Origin: Arthrobacter sp. StoSoilB5
Lineage (GTDB): Bacteria; Actinomycetota; Actinomycetes; Actinomycetales; Micrococcaceae
Direction of reading: 5' to 3'
Assembly (NCBI RefSeq): GCF_019977235.1
Contig: NZ_AP024646.1
Coordinates: forward strand, 5,146,001 to 5,210,000
DNA length: 64,000 bases
A program made the position numbers and the translations under genes. Under the pieces are notes generated by a model, which saw only the letters and a list, made by a program, of their open reading frames with translations, searched no databases and was not told the origin of the DNA. This document shows, piece after piece, positions 16,210 through 24,529 of this stretch (within the stretch, counting starts at the first letter, position 1; the number at the start of each line of letters is the position of its first letter).

Positions 16210-17565
16210 ATGGGTACTTCCCCAATCCGCAAGCCGTCCAAGGCCATGGTTAACGGCTTCGATCCCAGCCGCCTGGATGAGCTCCCGGACCAGATGCAGA
16301 AGAGCATTCGACGCCGGGACAAGAGCCTGGGGCCCAGCTACAGGCTCTTCTACGACGAGCCCCTGGAAATCGTTCGTGGCAAGGGCGTCACATTGTTTGA
16401 CCGGGACGGCAATGAATACCTCGACGTTTACAACAACGTTCCCTCTGTTGGTCACGGCCACCCGCGCGTGATTGAGGCTGTCCACCAGCAGATGCAGACG
16501 CTGAACACCAACACCCGCTACGTCCAGGAGTCCATCCTGGACTACTCAGAGCAGCTTCTTTCAACGTTCCCCGCCGAGCTTGGCCATGTCATGTTCACTT
16601 GCACTGGTTCAGAAGCCAATGACCTCGCTATGCGCGTCGCAAAATATGTGACCGGACAGCAGGGCATCATCGTCACGGCCGGCGCGTATCACGGGTTGAC
16701 TGCCGAGGTCTCTTCCTTCTCGCCGTCCTTGGGCAAGGGCGTGCCCCTGGGCGCGAATGTCAGGGTTATCGACGCCCCGGACGCCCTGCGCTATTCATCA
16801 GATCAAGGCTCGTTTGAGGATCACCTGCGGGACCAGGTGCGTGCAGCCATCTCTGACCTGCACCGGCACGGTATCGGAGTGGCGGCTTTCATAGCCGACA
16901 GCATCTTCTCCTCCGACGGTGTCTTCGCTGGTCCCGCAGGCTTCCTTCGCCCCATCATCGAAGAGATCCATGCCGCAGGCGGCCTGTACATCGCCGACGA
17001 GGTACAGCCAGGATTCGGCCGTACGGGTGAGGAATGGTGGGGCTTCCAGCGCCACGGAATCGTCCCCGACATCGTGACCATCGGCAAACCCATGGGTAAC
17101 GGCATTCCCGTCGCGGCAGCAATCTTCAAGCCCGAATTGCTGCAGGAGTTCGGGAAGAACATCCGCTACTTCAACACCTTCGGCGGAAATTCAGTAGCCA
17201 TAGCGGCAGCCCAGGCCGTCCTTGACGTCATCCGGGAGGAATCACTCATAGAGAACGCTTTGAAGGTTGGCGGAAAGATCCTCACAGGCCTGAAGGACCT
17301 CACCCAGAATCTGGACCAGGTGGCAGAAGTACGCGGAAGCGGCTTCTTCATCGGCGTCGACCTCGTGACCGATCGATCCACCCTCACACCCAACGGGGAC
17401 GCCGCCGCCAGCATCGTCAATGCCCTCCGGCGGGACCGGATCCTGATCTCGGCTTGCGGCGCCCAGGGCAACGTCCTGAAACTCCGTCCGCCAATGCCCT
17501 TTTCCAATGACGACGCCGATCGCCTGCTGGAAGGAATTGGCCGTGCCTTCAAGGCACTGCGCTAA
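16210..17565 (+). CDS. Class-III PLP-dependent aminotransferase / phospho-lyase
   Basis: A 451-residue fold-type I PLP enzyme. The Schiff-base lysine is Lys293 (DIVTIGKPMGNG), the pyridine-binding Asp is in IADEVQPGFGRTG (260-272), and the phosphate site TCTGSEAND is at 130-138. Similarity of motif form is to the AGXT2-like group, which contains ethanolamine-phosphate and phosphohydroxylysine phospho-lyases as well as true omega-aminotransferases. With an APH-type kinase immediately upstream, phospho-lyase activity is the better guess. AGGAGA before ATG 16210 supports the start. Confidence 0.82.
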   Translation: MGTSPIRKPSKAMVNGFDPSRLDELPDQMQKSIRRRDKSLGPSYRLFYDEPLEIVRGKGVTLFDRDGNEYLDVYNNVPSVGHGHPRVIEAVHQQMQTLNTNTRYVQESILDYSEQLLSTFPAELGHVMFTCTGSEANDLAMRVAKYVTGQQGIIVTAGAYHGLTAEVSSFSPSLGKGVPLGANVRVIDAPDALRYSSDQGSFEDHLRDQVRAAISDLHRHGIGVAAFIADSIFSSDGVFAGPAGFLRPIIEEIHAAGGLYIADEVQPGFGRTGEEWWGFQRHGIVPDIVTIGKPMGNGIPVAAAIFKPELLQEFGKNIRYFNTFGGNSVAIAAAQAVLDVIREESLIENALKVGGKILTGLKDLTQNLDQVAEVRGSGFFIGVDLVTDRSTLTPNGDAAASIVNALRRDRILISACGAQGNVLKLRPPMPFSNDDADRLLEGIGRAFKALR

Positions 17566-17681
17566 GGCGCAACAACAAACAGGCCGGCCTAGTGCCGACA
17601 CCAAATGCTTGGGGATTGTGCCTTCCACTGTGAAAGCACTCTGTGTATTACACCAACCGAAATCACTTGAAGGGTTGCACC

Positions 17682-18608
17682 ATGAAGACGACACATATGA
17701 TCCAAACAGCCGCCGCGGGGCTCGCCGTCCTGTTGGCCCTGACTGCATGTGGTGGCGCCGCAGCAGGGACTGAAGCGACCGAGATTCCGAAGACACAGAA
17801 CACCCGTGACATCTCAGAGGGTGTCCAACCCGAGGCCGCCGCGGTGGCGTTGCTGCCGAAGGCCATCAAGGACAAGGGCGAGCTGACGGTCGCGATGGAC
17901 CTGAGCTCCCCGCCGATGACGTTCCTCGCCGAGGACAACAAAACCCCCATTGGCGTAAACCCGGACCTTGCCCGCTTGGTGGCAAAGAAGCTGGGCCTGA
18001 AGCTGAAGTTCGAGAACACAGCGTTCGACACGATCATTCCCGGCATCGACGGCGGCCGCTACGACTTCACCGCCACGACCATGTCCGCTACCGCCGAGCG
18101 GCTGAAGGTGCTGGACATGATCAACTACCTCAAGGGAGGCTCGGCCGTAGCCGTAGCGAAGGGCAACCCACTCAATCTGACCAATGAAACCCTCTGCGGC
18201 AAGAACGTGGGCGTGACCAAGGGCTCAACACAGCAACTGAAGCATCTGCCCAACGTCTCGGAGTGGACCTGCACTTCCCAGGGCAAGCCCGCCATCAACG
18301 CCATCACCCTGCCCAACGTCCAGGAAGCCCTGACACAACTGGACTCCAAGCGGATCGACGCTGTCTTTTACGATGCCAGTGCCCTGGCGTGGGCCAACGA
18401 TCAGCAGCCCGACCACTTCACCACCTTGCAGCCGCGAATGGATACCCGCACGGACACGAATGTCGCCATGGGCCTGAAAAAGGGATCAGCCCTGACCCCG
18501 GCACTCCAGAAAGCAATCCAGTCCGTTCTGGAATCCCCGGAATACAAGAAGTCCCTGGACTACTGGGGCCTGGGAGAATCAGCTATTACTGAAGCCAAGA
18601 TCCGCTAG
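17682..18608 (+). CDS. Amino-acid-type ABC solute-binding lipoprotein, copy 1
   Basis: A 308-residue periplasmic-binding-protein family 3 (SBP_bac_3) lipoprotein. The signal peptide ends in a lipobox LTAC with Cys23. The two-lobed domain follows: GELTVAMDLSSPPMTF, IGVNPDLARLVAKKLG, DGGRYDF, GKNVGVTKGSTQ, RIDAVFYD. ATG 17682 has GAAGGG 7 bases upstream. No ABC permease or ATPase gene is in this locus, so the partner must lie elsewhere. A close paralogue is at 24530. The ligand is probably an amine or amino acid. Confidence 0.88.
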   Translation: MKTTHMIQTAAAGLAVLLALTACGGAAAGTEATEIPKTQNTRDISEGVQPEAAAVALLPKAIKDKGELTVAMDLSSPPMTFLAEDNKTPIGVNPDLARLVAKKLGLKLKFENTAFDTIIPGIDGGRYDFTATTMSATAERLKVLDMINYLKGGSAVAVAKGNPLNLTNETLCGKNVGVTKGSTQQLKHLPNVSEWTCTSQGKPAINAITLPNVQEALTQLDSKRIDAVFYDASALAWANDQQPDHFTTLQPRMDTRTDTNVAMGLKKGSALTPALQKAIQSVLESPEYKKSLDYWGLGESAITEAKIR

Positions 18609-18661
18609 CACTTGCGCTGTAACGTCCCGGCTTCGCCCTGAGATCTCATTAAGGTTGTGCT

Positions 18662-19753
18662 ATGCGTACCAACCCCACCGCAAGGGACTACACCAAAGCT
18701 TCGGTTCTTGATGCTGTCCTTTCAGAGGCACCTTTGACGCGGACCAGGCTGATCGAATTGACGCGATTGAGCCAGGCCACGGTGTCCCGGAAGGTGGATG
18801 AGCTTCGTTTTGACGGCTTCGTCGTCGAACAGGGAATCAATGCCGTCGCGCGCCGTGGCCGGCCCTCCACGTATCTGGATGTGCCGGGCACGGCGGGGCA
18901 TGTTGTGGGCATCTCTTTCGGAGCACGGACCACATGCGTCCTGGTGACGGACCTGCGGGGCCGCGAGGTCAGGCACGTGATTGTTCCCAGCCTGGAAGGC
19001 GGCGATGTGGAAGCCACTGCCGAGTGGTTGCTGGACCTGGTTGTGGAAGCCAGCGATTCCGCCGAGGGGCCACTGCGCCAGATCGTCGCCGCCCTTCCTG
19101 GCCGTGTCCGCACGGGTACGGCAATTCTTCAGAAGACCTTTGAAGATCGATTGAATGCTCCCGTGGTGCTGGAGAGCGATGCCAGTGCGTCCCTTCGGGG
19201 GATCCTGAAGGATGACGCGAGCATTGGAAATGCTGTTCTCTTCATGCTGAGTACGGAGCTGAGCTTCGCCAGTTGCACTGATCATGAAATCGCCAAGGGC
19301 CGGACTTCGGCTTTCGGCCACCTGGGTGAGGTTCTGTTCTCCGGTGTCGGCAACGAGACACTGGAGGGACTGTTAAGCACAGAGGGACTCCTCCAATTCG
19401 CCAGTGGGCGGGGACTGGACCTGGACGACATCCAAGCGCTCTGGTCACAACCGAAGGATGCGGCATCCCGCGCGGAAGTGATGGAGGCATTTACGACGGC
19501 GGTCGTCGCCGCCGTCGGCGCTGTTGCCGTGACGCTTGACCCCGAGTCGGTATATTTCGTGGGGCGCCTGAGTCCGCTCGTGGACGAAGTCCTTCCTGAG
19601 GCACGCCGGCGGCTGGCGCAAAGCCTTCCCGTAGTCCCTGGGACCACGGTGGTGCCGCAAGTCGTCGGACTCTCGGTGGCTCAAGGAGCGGCGCATGCGG
19701 GGCTGGCTTTGGTCCACTCCCAGCTGCGGGAATCCATGCTCGAAGCCCAGTAG
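18662..19753 (+). CDS. ROK-like transcriptional regulator with MarR-type winged helix
   Basis: A 363-residue regulator: a winged helix at about 10-65 (VLDAVLSEAPLTRTRLIELTRLSQATVSRKVDEL) followed by a ROK-like ASKHA domain (VGISFGARTTCVLVTDLRG...). The ROK zinc motif C-x-C-G-x-x-G-C is absent; where it should be the sequence reads FGHLGEVLFSGVGNETLEG. Sugar kinase activity is therefore unlikely. It sits between the first solute-binding protein gene and the second HAD gene, and probably regulates one of these units. Confidence 0.82.
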   Translation: MRTNPTARDYTKASVLDAVLSEAPLTRTRLIELTRLSQATVSRKVDELRFDGFVVEQGINAVARRGRPSTYLDVPGTAGHVVGISFGARTTCVLVTDLRGREVRHVIVPSLEGGDVEATAEWLLDLVVEASDSAEGPLRQIVAALPGRVRTGTAILQKTFEDRLNAPVVLESDASASLRGILKDDASIGNAVLFMLSTELSFASCTDHEIAKGRTSAFGHLGEVLFSGVGNETLEGLLSTEGLLQFASGRGLDLDDIQALWSQPKDAASRAEVMEAFTTAVVAAVGAVAVTLDPESVYFVGRLSPLVDEVLPEARRRLAQSLPVVPGTTVVPQVVGLSVAQGAAHAGLALVHSQLRESMLEAQ

Positions 19754-19790
19754 CAACCATGGATTGAACCTGGCGGTCTTGAAAAAGATC

Positions 19791-19869
19791 GTTGACAATC
19801 TACAACCAACCCGAGTATTGTCGACAATCGACGGATACTTCTCGAGCAGGTCTCGTCGACAATCGACGA
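19791..19869. promoter_or_regulatory. Cluster of TTGTCGACAA-like operators before the second HAD operon
   Basis: Three related elements lie within 80 bases: GTTGACAAT at 19791-19799, a perfect 12-bp palindrome ATTGTCGACAAT at 19817-19828, and an inverted repeat TCGTCGA-caa-TCGACGA at 19853-19869. The last one overlaps the expected promoter region of the HAD gene at 19898. The same TCGACAA word is repeated before the GntR gene at 26659, so that protein is the likely binder. Confidence 0.6.
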
Positions 19870-19897
19870 AGATGACAATCCAAACTGGAGGAAAAAA

Positions 19898-20587
19898 ATG
19901 GCATTCGACATCAAGCCGAAGTTCGTAACGTTCGACATGAACGGAACACTGATCAAGTTCGCTATCGCCGATGCGACCCGTGCGGTCCTGGGCGAGCGCC
20001 TGCCGGCAGAGCTCGCCGATGAATACGTGCAGGCCACCAAGGCATACCGGATCGATGAGTGCATGGGCGATTACAAGCCCTTCCACCAAATCATCGCCAA
20101 CTCCATGGAACGCGCCTCACGCAGGCTCGGCCTTGAGTACCGCGAGGCCGACGCAAGGGCGGTTTACGAAATCGTCCCCACGTGGGGCCCGTACCCAGGT
20201 GTGACCGAAGCACTGAACCGCCTGGCCGAGGCCGTCCCCCTGGTCATCATTACCAACAGCGACACCGTCCATGCTGAGCGACTGTCGGAAAACCTCCAAG
20301 CTCCGTTCGCAACCGTCATCAGCGCCGAGCAGATGGGCATGTACAAGCCCCGGCTCGGAGCGTTTGAGTACATGTTCGACAAGCTTGGCGTCACGCCCGA
20401 CGAAATTGTGCACGTCTCTGCGAGCCCGATGTACGACCACCGGTCCGCTGCCACCATGGGCATCAAGAACAAGGTGTACGTGGACCGTGGCTTCGAGCAT
20501 GACGAGCACTGGCTCGGCTACGAGCGGATCACCGACATCGCCGAGCTCCCCGTCCTCTTCGGCCTGCCACGTCCTGCTGCTTCGTAA
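19898..20587 (+). CDS. HAD-superfamily hydrolase (haloacid dehalogenase type II-like), copy 2
   Basis: A 229-residue HAD hydrolase, paralogue of the protein at 14420. Motif I FDMNGTL places the nucleophile at Asp13, motif II is ITNSDT, motif III lysine in GMYKPRLG, and the C-terminal motif reads SASPMYDHRSA. Both copies share GDYKP after the cap region and EYMxDxL later. GGAGG upstream of ATG 19898 is strong. It is the first gene of a likely operon with RidA, the D-threonine-aldolase-like enzyme, an SDR and a flavin oxidase. As in copy 1, dehalogenase function is not supported by motif IV. Confidence 0.8.
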   Translation: MAFDIKPKFVTFDMNGTLIKFAIADATRAVLGERLPAELADEYVQATKAYRIDECMGDYKPFHQIIANSMERASRRLGLEYREADARAVYEIVPTWGPYPGVTEALNRLAEAVPLVIITNSDTVHAERLSENLQAPFATVISAEQMGMYKPRLGAFEYMFDKLGVTPDEIVHVSASPMYDHRSAATMGIKNKVYVDRGFEHDEHWLGYERITDIAELPVLFGLPRPAAS

Positions 20588-20604
20588 GAAAGACCTGATG
20601 ACAG

Positions 20605-21075
20605 ATGAGCGTCACTACGGCGGGCTCGGCTTTGGATCGGCTTCGGGCCCTTGGCCTGGAGCTTCCAACCCTCGCTGACAGCCCTTATTACGTGGACCAC
20701 CGCGCCGTGGGTTCCAGTATCTACATCGCCGGCCAACTGCCTTACAAGGACGGTGTGCTGCTGGGCCAAGGCATCGTGGGCCGGGACGTGGGGCTGGAGA
20801 CAGCGCGGGAGCTCGCCCGCCATGCCGCGCTCAATTGCCTCGCGGCGGCTGTGCAGGCGGTTGGAGACCTGGACCGGGTCCGGATCGTGCAGATGCTGGT
20901 GTTCGTGGCCAGTACGCCGGACTTCGGCCTGCAATCCCGGGTCGCCAACGCTGCCAGCGAACTGCTGATCGAAGTGTTGGGTGAGAACGGACGGCACGCC
21001 CGGACCGCAATCGGCGTCGCCGGGCTGCCGGCCAACACTCCTGTAGAGATCCAGATGATCTGCACAGCCGTTTAG
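20605..21075 (+). CDS. RidA family protein (YjgF/YER057c/UK114)
   Basis: A 156-residue RidA-fold protein, which in the family hydrolyses reactive enamine/imine intermediates to keto acids and ammonia. Seen: IYIAGQLPYKDG near the N-terminus, ARHAALNCLAAAVQAVGDLDRVRIVQMLVFVAS, and the C-terminal GVAGLPANTPVEIQMICTAV. The canonical Arg in the C-x-R-x-x-V segment of active RidA is not obvious, so it may be a Rid subfamily member. It follows the HAD gene by 17 bases and precedes a PLP enzyme, a usual neighbour for Rid proteins. Confidence 0.85.
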   Translation: MSVTTAGSALDRLRALGLELPTLADSPYYVDHRAVGSSIYIAGQLPYKDGVLLGQGIVGRDVGLETARELARHAALNCLAAAVQAVGDLDRVRIVQMLVFVASTPDFGLQSRVANAASELLIEVLGENGRHARTAIGVAGLPANTPVEIQMICTAV

Positions 21076-21114
21076 TCGCGGACATGTTGGCGGCAAATTC
21101 ATGAGGAGAACAGC

Positions 21115-22221
21115 GTGAACCGTATTCAAGGAGCACTCAACGCCCTGATCGAGCGGCTCGACACCCCGGCACCGATCGTGCTGGTCGACGTTATGCAGGA
21201 CAACATCGATCGCATGCAAGGCTTTGCCGCCCGGCAGGACTTCGACGTTAGGCCGCATGTAAAAACGCATAAATGCGTCGAAATCGGTCGTCGCCAGGTC
21301 AAGGCCGGAGCTGTGGGAATCACCGCAGGCAACGTTGGTGAGGCCGAAGTCTTCGCCGCAGCGGGCTTCGACGATATCTTCATCGCCTACCCAATCTGGC
21401 CTTCGGGAACGAAAGGCCTGCGTATCCGCAAACTTGCCGTAACCACCCGGCTGCGGGTCGGCGTCGACAATTTCGCGGCGATCGATGCCCTTGCTGATGC
21501 GATGGGATCTGAAGCCGAACGGCTCCAGGTTGTGATTGAGGTGGACTGCGGAGCACGTCGTTCCGGTGCACCACCCGAGTTTGCCGGGGACCTCGCCGCC
21601 GCCGCCCGCAGGCGCGGACTGGTGCCGGTGGGCGTCTTCACCTATCCAGGGCATGGAAGCTCCAGCCCGGACGCCCGCCAGCGCGCTGCGATGGACCAGG
21701 AAGCCGCGCTCACCACAGCGGTGCGGAGCTTCAGCGCGGTGGGCATCAGCGCAGACGTCGTCAGCGCGGGTTCAACACCCACCATTGAGTACTCCACGAG
21801 CAAAGTGATCACCGAGATCAGGCCAGGCGAATACGTGTTCAATGACTTGAACAACACCCGACTCGGGGCCTGCACGGAAGATCAGATTGCCCTGTTCGTC
21901 GCTGGCACCGTGGTCAGCGACTGGGTTCCGGATCAGGTCATTCTCGATGTAGGCACCAAAGCTCTAAGCCGGGAAGGCAGCCCGCAGATCGGCTATGGCG
22001 CCGTCCCCGGCACGTCGGCCGTTCTCTCCAAGCTCAACGAGTACCACGGGTTCCTCCCCCTGCCGGCCGGCGATTTCCACCCGGGCGTTGGCACGGTGCT
22101 CCCGATCGTGCCGAACCACGTTTGCCCGGTTGTGGTCAATTTCGAGGAGTACATCGTCACTGACAGCACGGGCACATCGCTGGAACGGTGGCGGGTGGAT
22201 GCCCGCGGATTCCTCAGCTGA
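21115..22221 (+). CDS. D-threonine-aldolase/D-serine-dehydratase-like PLP enzyme
   Basis: A 368-residue fold-type III PLP protein with N-terminal alanine-racemase barrel and C-terminal Zn/PLP domain. The likely Schiff-base lysine is Lys50 (RPHVKTHK). The C-terminal motif PNHVCPVVVNF supplies the His/Cys metal pair known from D-threonine aldolase and eukaryotic D-serine dehydratase. GTG at 21115 follows GAGGAG by 6 bases. Substrate would be a D-beta-hydroxy-amino acid or related compound. A more distant homologue is at 35053. Confidence 0.85.
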   Translation: MNRIQGALNALIERLDTPAPIVLVDVMQDNIDRMQGFAARQDFDVRPHVKTHKCVEIGRRQVKAGAVGITAGNVGEAEVFAAAGFDDIFIAYPIWPSGTKGLRIRKLAVTTRLRVGVDNFAAIDALADAMGSEAERLQVVIEVDCGARRSGAPPEFAGDLAAAARRRGLVPVGVFTYPGHGSSSPDARQRAAMDQEAALTTAVRSFSAVGISADVVSAGSTPTIEYSTSKVITEIRPGEYVFNDLNNTRLGACTEDQIALFVAGTVVSDWVPDQVILDVGTKALSREGSPQIGYGAVPGTSAVLSKLNEYHGFLPLPAGDFHPGVGTVLPIVPNHVCPVVVNFEEYIVTDSTGTSLERWRVDARGFLS

Positions 22222-22291
22222 TTCGTGGGGGACGGCATGTCCGGCCCCCAGCCCGAAACCCAAGAAACATACCGTACAAGGACTGACCCCC

Positions 22292-23026
22292 ATGAGACTT
22301 GATAAGACCACTGCCGTCATAACCGGTGCCACCAGCGGAATCGGGGAAGCAGTGAGCTCCCACTTCCGGCGCGAAGGCGCTCGACTGCTGCTCACCGGCC
22401 GCAGGGACCACCTCGACAGCGTCGAACCTGATGACGTGTACGTCCCCGGAGATCTCAATGACGAGGCTTTCGTCGAAGGCCTCGCCCGCCAGGCCGCCGA
22501 AGCGTTCGGCACCGTGGACGTCGTCGTCCTTAACCATGGCCTGCAGGTAAGCGGCCCGCTGACGGAGATGGCGTATGAGGACGCCAAGAACGTGCTGCAC
22601 AGCAACCTCCTCAGCGCCTTCCTGATGATGAAGCATTTTGCACCATTGATGCCTGCCACGGGAGGCTCGTTCGTCCTGGTCAGTTCACGGCTGGGCATGG
22701 TTGGCAAGCCTGATGAAGTCCTTTACTCCGCAGCCAAGGGCGGCCTCATCATGCTCGCGAAGGGCGCCGCGATCGAATGGGCCGAACGCAATATCCGCGT
22801 CAACGTGGTCGCGCCGGGGCTGACCGTCACTCCGGTCATCGAGGCCTCGTTCCAGCGCAGGCCCGATCCCCAGGCCTACCGGGCAGAACGCGCGGGCCAG
22901 ATTCCGCTCCGGCGCCTGGCCACTCCCGAAGAAATCGCCGACGCCATACTTTTCATGGCGTCCCCGGAATCGTCCTATATCACCGGCGCTGTACTGCCCG
23001 TCGACGGCGGCTACACCGCTTTCTAG
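22292..23026 (+). CDS. SDR family NAD(P)-dependent oxidoreductase
   Basis: A 244-residue classical short-chain dehydrogenase. The cofactor motif is TGATSGIG at 11-18, the structural NAG motif is NHG (81-83), and the catalytic residues are Ser131/132, Tyr145 and Lys149 (LVSSRLG, LYSAAKGG). The C-terminus ITGAVLPVDGGY is standard. Start at ATG 22292 agrees with the usual beginning of the fold. It lies between the PLP enzyme and the flavin oxidase and would oxidise or reduce a hydroxy or keto product of the same pathway; specificity is unknown. Confidence 0.88.
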   Translation: MRLDKTTAVITGATSGIGEAVSSHFRREGARLLLTGRRDHLDSVEPDDVYVPGDLNDEAFVEGLARQAAEAFGTVDVVVLNHGLQVSGPLTEMAYEDAKNVLHSNLLSAFLMMKHFAPLMPATGGSFVLVSSRLGMVGKPDEVLYSAAKGGLIMLAKGAAIEWAERNIRVNVVAPGLTVTPVIEASFQRRPDPQAYRAERAGQIPLRRLATPEEIADAILFMASPESSYITGAVLPVDGGYTAF

Positions 23027-23078
23027 CACCACAACGCCTTCCACTGGCTCACCGACTCCCCCACAAAGTAGGACAAAG

Positions 23079-24485
23079 ATGAAAGCCCTCACAGCAACAC
23101 CCCGAAACGGAGACCTCGGCTTCTGGATGGCCGGACTCGCGGAAAACCGGTCAACGTTCCCGCGTTTCGCAGGCCAGGGGTACGTGGATCTGGCAATCAT
23201 AGGCGGTGGCTACACAGGCCTTTGGGCTGCGTACTTCGCCAAGAAGCTCGAGCCCTCACTCTCGGTGGCGGTTTTTGAGGCAGAACAAATCGGCTACGGA
23301 GCCTCCGGGCGAAACGGCGGCTGGCTTTCGGCGATGCCCCCAGGAAACCGGGCCACCTTCGCCCGCGCATCCGGAGAAGGGCTGGACGCAAGCCGGGCAT
23401 TGCAGCAGGAGTTCGTGACCGGCGTCGACTCCGTCCTTAACATCCTTCAAGCCGAGGGCATCGACGCGGATCAGCACAAGGGCGGCGCGCTAGTCGCTGC
23501 CCATACAAAGGCGGGGCTAGACCGGCTGGTAGCCAGGCGTGACGCCGACTGGAAATATGGGTTGACTGAAGACGATGTCCACTTGCTCGACCGTGCCGAG
23601 TTCCAGAGCAAGATCAACATATCCACCGTCCACGGCGGGCTCTTCTACAAGCCCTGCGCCCGCATTCACCCGGCGAAACTTGTCTATGGCCTCGCGGACA
23701 CCCTGACGTCCATGGGGGTGGGGATCTACGAAAACAGCCGGATAAACAGTATCGAGGGCAAGACCCTGACCTTGGCCAAGGGACAGGTCACGGCGGCCAA
23801 AACATTCATATGCACCGAGGGCTACTCCGGACAGCTGCTGGGCAGCAGGTCCTTGATACCGATCAACTCCTCGATGATCGTGACCAAGCCGCTGTCCGAG
23901 GAGGCCTGGCAGCAGATCGGCTGGAACGGGCTTCAATGCCTTAGCGATTCCGCACACACGTTCATCTATTCGCAGCGGACAGCGGACGGCCGCATAGCCA
24001 TTGGCGGCCGCGGAAGGCCCTACCGCTACGGCTCCGGCACAGGCGGCGCCGGTGCCACAGCGCAGTCCACTGTTGACCTGATCTCCACCAAGCTTCGCTC
24101 CTTCTTCCCTGGCGTCCAGTTCGAAGTTGACCATGCCTGGTCCGGAGTCCTGGGCGTTACCCGCGACTGGAACGGTGGCGTGCGCTGGGACCAGGCCTCT
24201 GGAATCGGATCGTCCACCGGCTACGCCGGACACGGTATAACAGCCGCCTACGTGGGCGGACGAACACTCGCGGAATTGGCTTTCGAACGGGAAACGGAAC
24301 GAACCGCACTCCCCTGGGTTGGCTACCGCGCACGGAAATGGGAACCGGAACCCATTCGCTGGCTGGGGGTTCACGGCATGTACAGGCTTTTTGGTCTTGC
24401 TGATCAGTGGGAAGAGCGCAAGGATTCCAGCAAGACGTCCCTCCTGGCCAGATTCGGCAGCAGGCTCGCCGGACTTCACGAATAA
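23079..24485 (+). CDS. FAD-dependent amine/amino-acid oxidase (DAO family, PuuB-like)
   Basis: A 468-residue flavoprotein of the D-amino-acid oxidase/glycine oxidase superfamily. The dinucleotide-binding motif is IIGGGYTGLWAA near residue 37, followed by EAEQIGYGASGRNGG, the form typical of gamma-glutamylputrescine oxidase and related amine oxidases. The C-terminal FAD segment reads TGYAGHGITAAYVGGRTLAEL. Its place between the SDR and a solute-binding protein gene suggests oxidation of an imported amine or amino acid to the imine/aldehyde, which RidA could process. Confidence 0.85.
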   Translation: MKALTATPRNGDLGFWMAGLAENRSTFPRFAGQGYVDLAIIGGGYTGLWAAYFAKKLEPSLSVAVFEAEQIGYGASGRNGGWLSAMPPGNRATFARASGEGLDASRALQQEFVTGVDSVLNILQAEGIDADQHKGGALVAAHTKAGLDRLVARRDADWKYGLTEDDVHLLDRAEFQSKINISTVHGGLFYKPCARIHPAKLVYGLADTLTSMGVGIYENSRINSIEGKTLTLAKGQVTAAKTFICTEGYSGQLLGSRSLIPINSSMIVTKPLSEEAWQQIGWNGLQCLSDSAHTFIYSQRTADGRIAIGGRGRPYRYGSGTGGAGATAQSTVDLISTKLRSFFPGVQFEVDHAWSGVLGVTRDWNGGVRWDQASGIGSSTGYAGHGITAAYVGGRTLAELAFERETERTALPWVGYRARKWEPEPIRWLGVHGMYRLFGLADQWEERKDSSKTSLLARFGSRLAGLHE

Positions 24486-24529
24486 TGCACCATCCAAAAC
24501 CTTCATTTGAAACGCCCCGGAGGTACACC

